Shown here in pieces: positions 5,748 to 7,313 of a stretch of 7,313 nucleotides of DNA. The first letter of the stretch is position 1. Each line of letters opens with the position of its first letter. Position numbers and translations under genes: made by a program. The DNA is from Halobacteriales archaeon (GTDB lineage Archaea; Thermoplasmatota; E2; JACPAO01; JAHFTW01). The DNA is taken from contig JAIVGU010000293.1 of NCBI GenBank assembly GCA_020201445.1, positions 1-7,313 of the forward strand, written 5' to 3'. The notes under the pieces are model-generated. The model was given only the letters and a program-made list of their open reading frames with translations, did no database searches and was not told where the DNA came from.

Positions 5748-5780
5748 CCAGGTTCGCCTGGTTGTAGTTCCGATACTACA
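5748..5780. repeat. Two adjacent hairpins, the first with a TTCG loop
   Basis: CCAGG-TTCG-CCTGG (5748-5761) is followed after one base by TGTAGT-TCCGAT-ACTACA (5763-5780). Short perfect stems in tandem with a tetraloop suggest structured RNA, but the stem pairs are few and the loop is closed by G-C, not the usual C-G. Confidence 0.35.
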
Positions 5781-5859
5781 GGCATTCTGCGGCTGCGGCC
5801 TGCCCGTGCACTCCGTGGTTGCCGTTGGCGTTGGACATTCAAGCGCTTGGCTCAGGCAC

Positions 5860-5867
5860 CTTATATC
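5860..5867 (+). promoter_or_regulatory. TATA box for the secreted-protein gene
   Basis: CTTATATC is centred 38 bp before ATG 5902. At the archaeal spacing, transcription would start near 5890 and leave a leader of roughly 12 nt. No Shine-Dalgarno site is visible, which fits a very short leader. Confidence 0.55.
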
Positions 5868-5901
5868 GCCCCAGAGACCCGTCTGGCTTGGACGGTGTCC
5901 C

Positions 5902-6900
5902 ATGACAACGAACTGGAGCCTCTGGACCTTGCTTCTGGCTGCCCTTCTCGCGGCGCCCCTCGCGTGCGCCCAGCAAGGGCCGGCGCCCGGCTCCGACCCT
6001 GTCTCCTACGCGCAGGACTACTACGAGGGGCAGGCCGCCAACGCCACCGCTGACCCCGCCGGCTACGCGCAGTCGCAGGCCAGCGCGGAGGCCGTGGCCA
6101 ACCAGACGCGCACCGCCGCCTACGTCGCGTGCTGGGCCGCGTATGAGGCGACCGGCATGCTCACCGACCCGGTCTGCTCCGCCTTCTTCACGCCCCCCGA
6201 GCGCGCGCCCCGCCCGCACCGCGAGGACAACACGACGCAGGAGGCGCAGGAGGCCCTCAACGAGACCGTCGAGGGGGCCGGCGCCTTCGCCAACACGACG
6301 CTGGACGCCCTCAACCGCACGGTCGCCGACCCCGGCGAGGCCCCCACGCAGGCGGGCCGCATCGTGGACGCCGCCGTGGCCTTCGCCAACGCCACCGTGG
6401 CGCTGGTGGTCCGCACCGTCAAGCACATCGTCGGCGGCGCCGTCGACCTGGTGCTCGGCGTGGTGCACGCCCTCCTGCACGGCCTCGGCCTGGGCGCCAA
6501 GGGCGCGGCCATGGCCGGCGGCGCCGCCGCCGACGCGCTGCGCAGCGTGCTGAACCTGGCCACGGACGCAGCCGGCGCCGTCTCCGACGCCACCGTGGCC
6601 GCCGTCCAAGGCCTCCTTGACGGGCTGGGAAGCGCCGTCTCCGCCGCCGCCAGCGGGATCGCCAGCGCGGCAGGGGCCACCGTCGACGGCATCGGCGCGG
6701 CCGGCAAGGCCACCTTGGACGCGGCTGCTGGCGCCGCGCAGGCGGTCGGCGACGCAGTCGGCTCCGCCGTGGACGCTGTGGCGCACCTGTTCGGCGGGCA
6801 CGGCGGCCGGGCGCCGTCCAAGGCCCCCGCGCCGGGCCTGGACAAGGGCCTCCCCACCGACGGCCTGGTGGATGGCCTGCGCAAGGCCCTGCCCCTCTAG
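5902..6900 (+). CDS. Secreted, sequon-rich Ala/Gly protein with long amphipathic repeat tail
   Basis: I start at ATG 5902, not the longer frame from 5668, because a signal peptide begins here and a TATA box lies just upstream. Residues 5-20 are hydrophobic (W-S-L-W-T-L-L-L-A-A-L-L) and A-C-A (21-23) is a good signal-peptidase site. The 332-aa protein has seven N-x-S/T sequons, at N47, N67, N110, N120, N131, N138 and N163, all in the first half. C77 and C92 could form a disulfide. D-P-x-x-Y-A-Q occurs at 32 and 51, and A-F-A-N-x-T at 128 and 161 region, indicating internal duplication. From about 165 to 298 the chain is Ala/Gly/Val-rich with regular Asp and Leu, like LEA-type or glycine-zipper helices; residues 165-200 are quite hydrophobic. 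A surface, cell-envelope or membrane-active role is inferred. I recognise no family. Confidence 0.8.
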   Translation: MTTNWSLWTLLLAALLAAPLACAQQGPAPGSDPVSYAQDYYEGQAANATADPAGYAQSQASAEAVANQTRTAAYVACWAAYEATGMLTDPVCSAFFTPPERAPRPHREDNTTQEAQEALNETVEGAGAFANTTLDALNRTVADPGEAPTQAGRIVDAAVAFANATVALVVRTVKHIVGGAVDLVLGVVHALLHGLGLGAKGAAMAGGAAADALRSVLNLATDAAGAVSDATVAAVQGLLDGLGSAVSAAASGIASAAGATVDGIGAAGKATLDAAAGAAQAVGDAVGSAVDAVAHLFGGHGGRAPSKAPAPGLDKGLPTDGLVDGLRKALPL

Positions 6901-6925
6901 GATGACCACCAACACCCCTCCGCCG

Positions 6926-6956
6926 CCTTCCCCCCTTCTCCCCTTTTCTCTCCTTT
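6926..6956 (+). terminator. Polypyrimidine tract, probable archaeal terminator
   Basis: Thirty-one consecutive pyrimidines begin 26 nt after the secreted-protein stop and include TTTT and TTT runs. Archaeal transcription often ends at pyrimidine or T-rich tracts without a hairpin. No stable stem precedes this one. Confidence 0.5.
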
Positions 6957-7022
6957 GGCGCGGCCCCCACCTGCCGGACCTTCCTGGGCGGAGGGCCTCG
7001 TTTTCACCAGGCGGCCACTCGG

Positions 7023-7031
7023 CTTAATATC
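7023..7031 (+). promoter_or_regulatory. TATA box for the last gene
   Basis: CTTAATATC is centred about 26 bp before GTG 7052, so the predicted transcription start falls on that codon. This implies a leaderless mRNA and helps decide the start. Confidence 0.55.
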
Positions 7032-7051
7032 CTGAGACGGATTTTCGCGCT

Positions 7052-7313
7052 GTGTTGGTGCGCGCCCCTCTCCGATGGATGGTTCCGGTCGCCTTGGTGG
7101 CCGCAGTCCTGCTCCCCGCGGCAGCCGCGGAGTTGGCGGGCCAGCCCAGCCTGACGCCCCCGGCCCTCCCCGGCGTCCCCCTCCCGCAGGCCCCGGCGGC
7201 CCCGTCCCCGGCCCTGCCCGACCTGGCCGGCGACGCCGAACTGCTCGCGCTGCTCCGCGGGTGGGCCGACGCGCACGCCCCCGCCGCCCCCCAGCCCGAC
7301 GCCCCCGAGGCGC
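7052..7313 (+). CDS. N-terminal part of an exported proline/alanine-rich protein, cut by the window end
   Basis: The frame starting at GTG 7052 stays open to the window end (87 codons plus one base). It begins with a classic signal peptide: basic n-region V-R-A-P-L-R-W, hydrophobic core V-P-V-A-L-V-A-A-V-L-L, and a P-A-A-A-A cleavage zone near residue 24. The next 40 residues are rich in P, A and L (L-P-G-V-P-L-P-Q-A-P), like a flexible surface linker, followed by a short possible helix (A-E-L-L-A-L-L-R-G-W-A-D). GTG 7058 and ATG 7079 are alternative starts; ATG 7079 would lose the basic n-region. The TATA spacing favours 7052. Function is unknown. The position after an independent terminator and promoter makes it a separate unit from the preceding secreted-protein gene. 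Confidence 0.6.
   Translation, partial: MLVRAPLRWMVPVALVAAVLLPAAAAELAGQPSLTPPALPGVPLPQAPAAPSPALPDLAGDAELLALLRGWADAHAPAAPQPDAPEA

Larger units (their letters stand above)
5483..5858. other. Gene-poor stretch with small hairpins
   Basis: No frame here has both a credible start signal and protein-like sequence. Short open frames exist on both strands, but none shows a recognisable motif. The stretch contains an 8-bp stem at 5592-5615, a 5-bp stem with TTCG loop at 5748-5761 and a 6-bp stem at 5763-5780, plus two 4-bp stems. It could be decayed sequence between the left-hand accessory genes and the GC-rich genes on the right, or could contain an unrecognised RNA. Confidence 0.5.

Noticed and set aside
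5839..6915. 358-codon open frame on the minus strand opposite the secreted protein.
   Set aside because: High GC makes antisense frames long. Its G/R/H/V-rich product has no start signal or motif, whereas the plus strand has a promoter, signal peptide and sequons.
1..7313. CRISPR array, rRNA, and insertion-sequence terminal repeats.
   Set aside because: I saw no regularly spaced repeats, no rRNA-like conserved blocks, and no matched long terminal inverted repeats in the window.

Overview
The window looks archaeal. Three proposed promoters are TATA-box-like: CTATATAC at 4323-4330, CTTATATC at 5860-5867 and CTTAATATC at 7023-7031. Two of them sit so close to the likely start codon that the mRNA would be leaderless or nearly so. 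The genes inside operons instead carry Shine-Dalgarno sites of the GGTGA/GGAGG type. The two proteins at the right end are exported, and one is dense in N-glycosylation sequons. A high-GC euryarchaeal or Thermoplasmatota-like genome would fit, but no lineage marker is present and this assignment is inference.

Region 1 (1-3723, plus strand) is a compact four-gene operon that looks like part of an integrated mobile element. The first two genes overlap by 4 bp. The second encodes a tyrosine recombinase with a complete-looking catalytic set (R204, K234 or K237, H307, R310, W334, Y343). The first encodes a protein of similar size and layout that ends in the same zinc ribbon (C-x2-C-x10-C-x2-C) but lacks the nucleophile and most other catalytic residues. 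It is probably a catalytically dead paralogue. The third gene overlaps the second by 11 bp and encodes a small PD-(D/E)XK-like nuclease with Q-V-T in place of E-x-K. The fourth encodes an SH3-like plus zinc-ribbon protein that runs into the neighbouring convergent gene.

Region 2 (3297-5119) holds two divergent genes. The minus-strand gene encodes a DnaQ-type DEDDh 3'-5' exonuclease with a C-terminal GKHKGK module. The plus-strand gene encodes an acidic protein of unknown function with a CCHC-like zinc knuckle. They share a short control region with two 23-bp-spaced dyad repeats and a perfect 10-bp palindrome. The exonuclease frame and the fourth operon gene overlap tail to tail by 427 bp, which suggests a rearrangement or insertion junction.

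Region 3 (5116-5858) is decayed sequence. It has a restriction-endonuclease-like fragment cut off before its E-x-K motif, a possible minus-strand gene tail, and about 400 bases without a convincing gene that contain several small hairpins.

Region 4 (5860-7313) is much more GC-rich and looks like ordinary chromosome. It holds one secreted protein gene with its own promoter and polypyrimidine terminator, then the start of a second secreted protein cut by the window end. The likely reading is an integrated element or defence/mobility island on the left, a scar zone in the middle, and host genes on the right.
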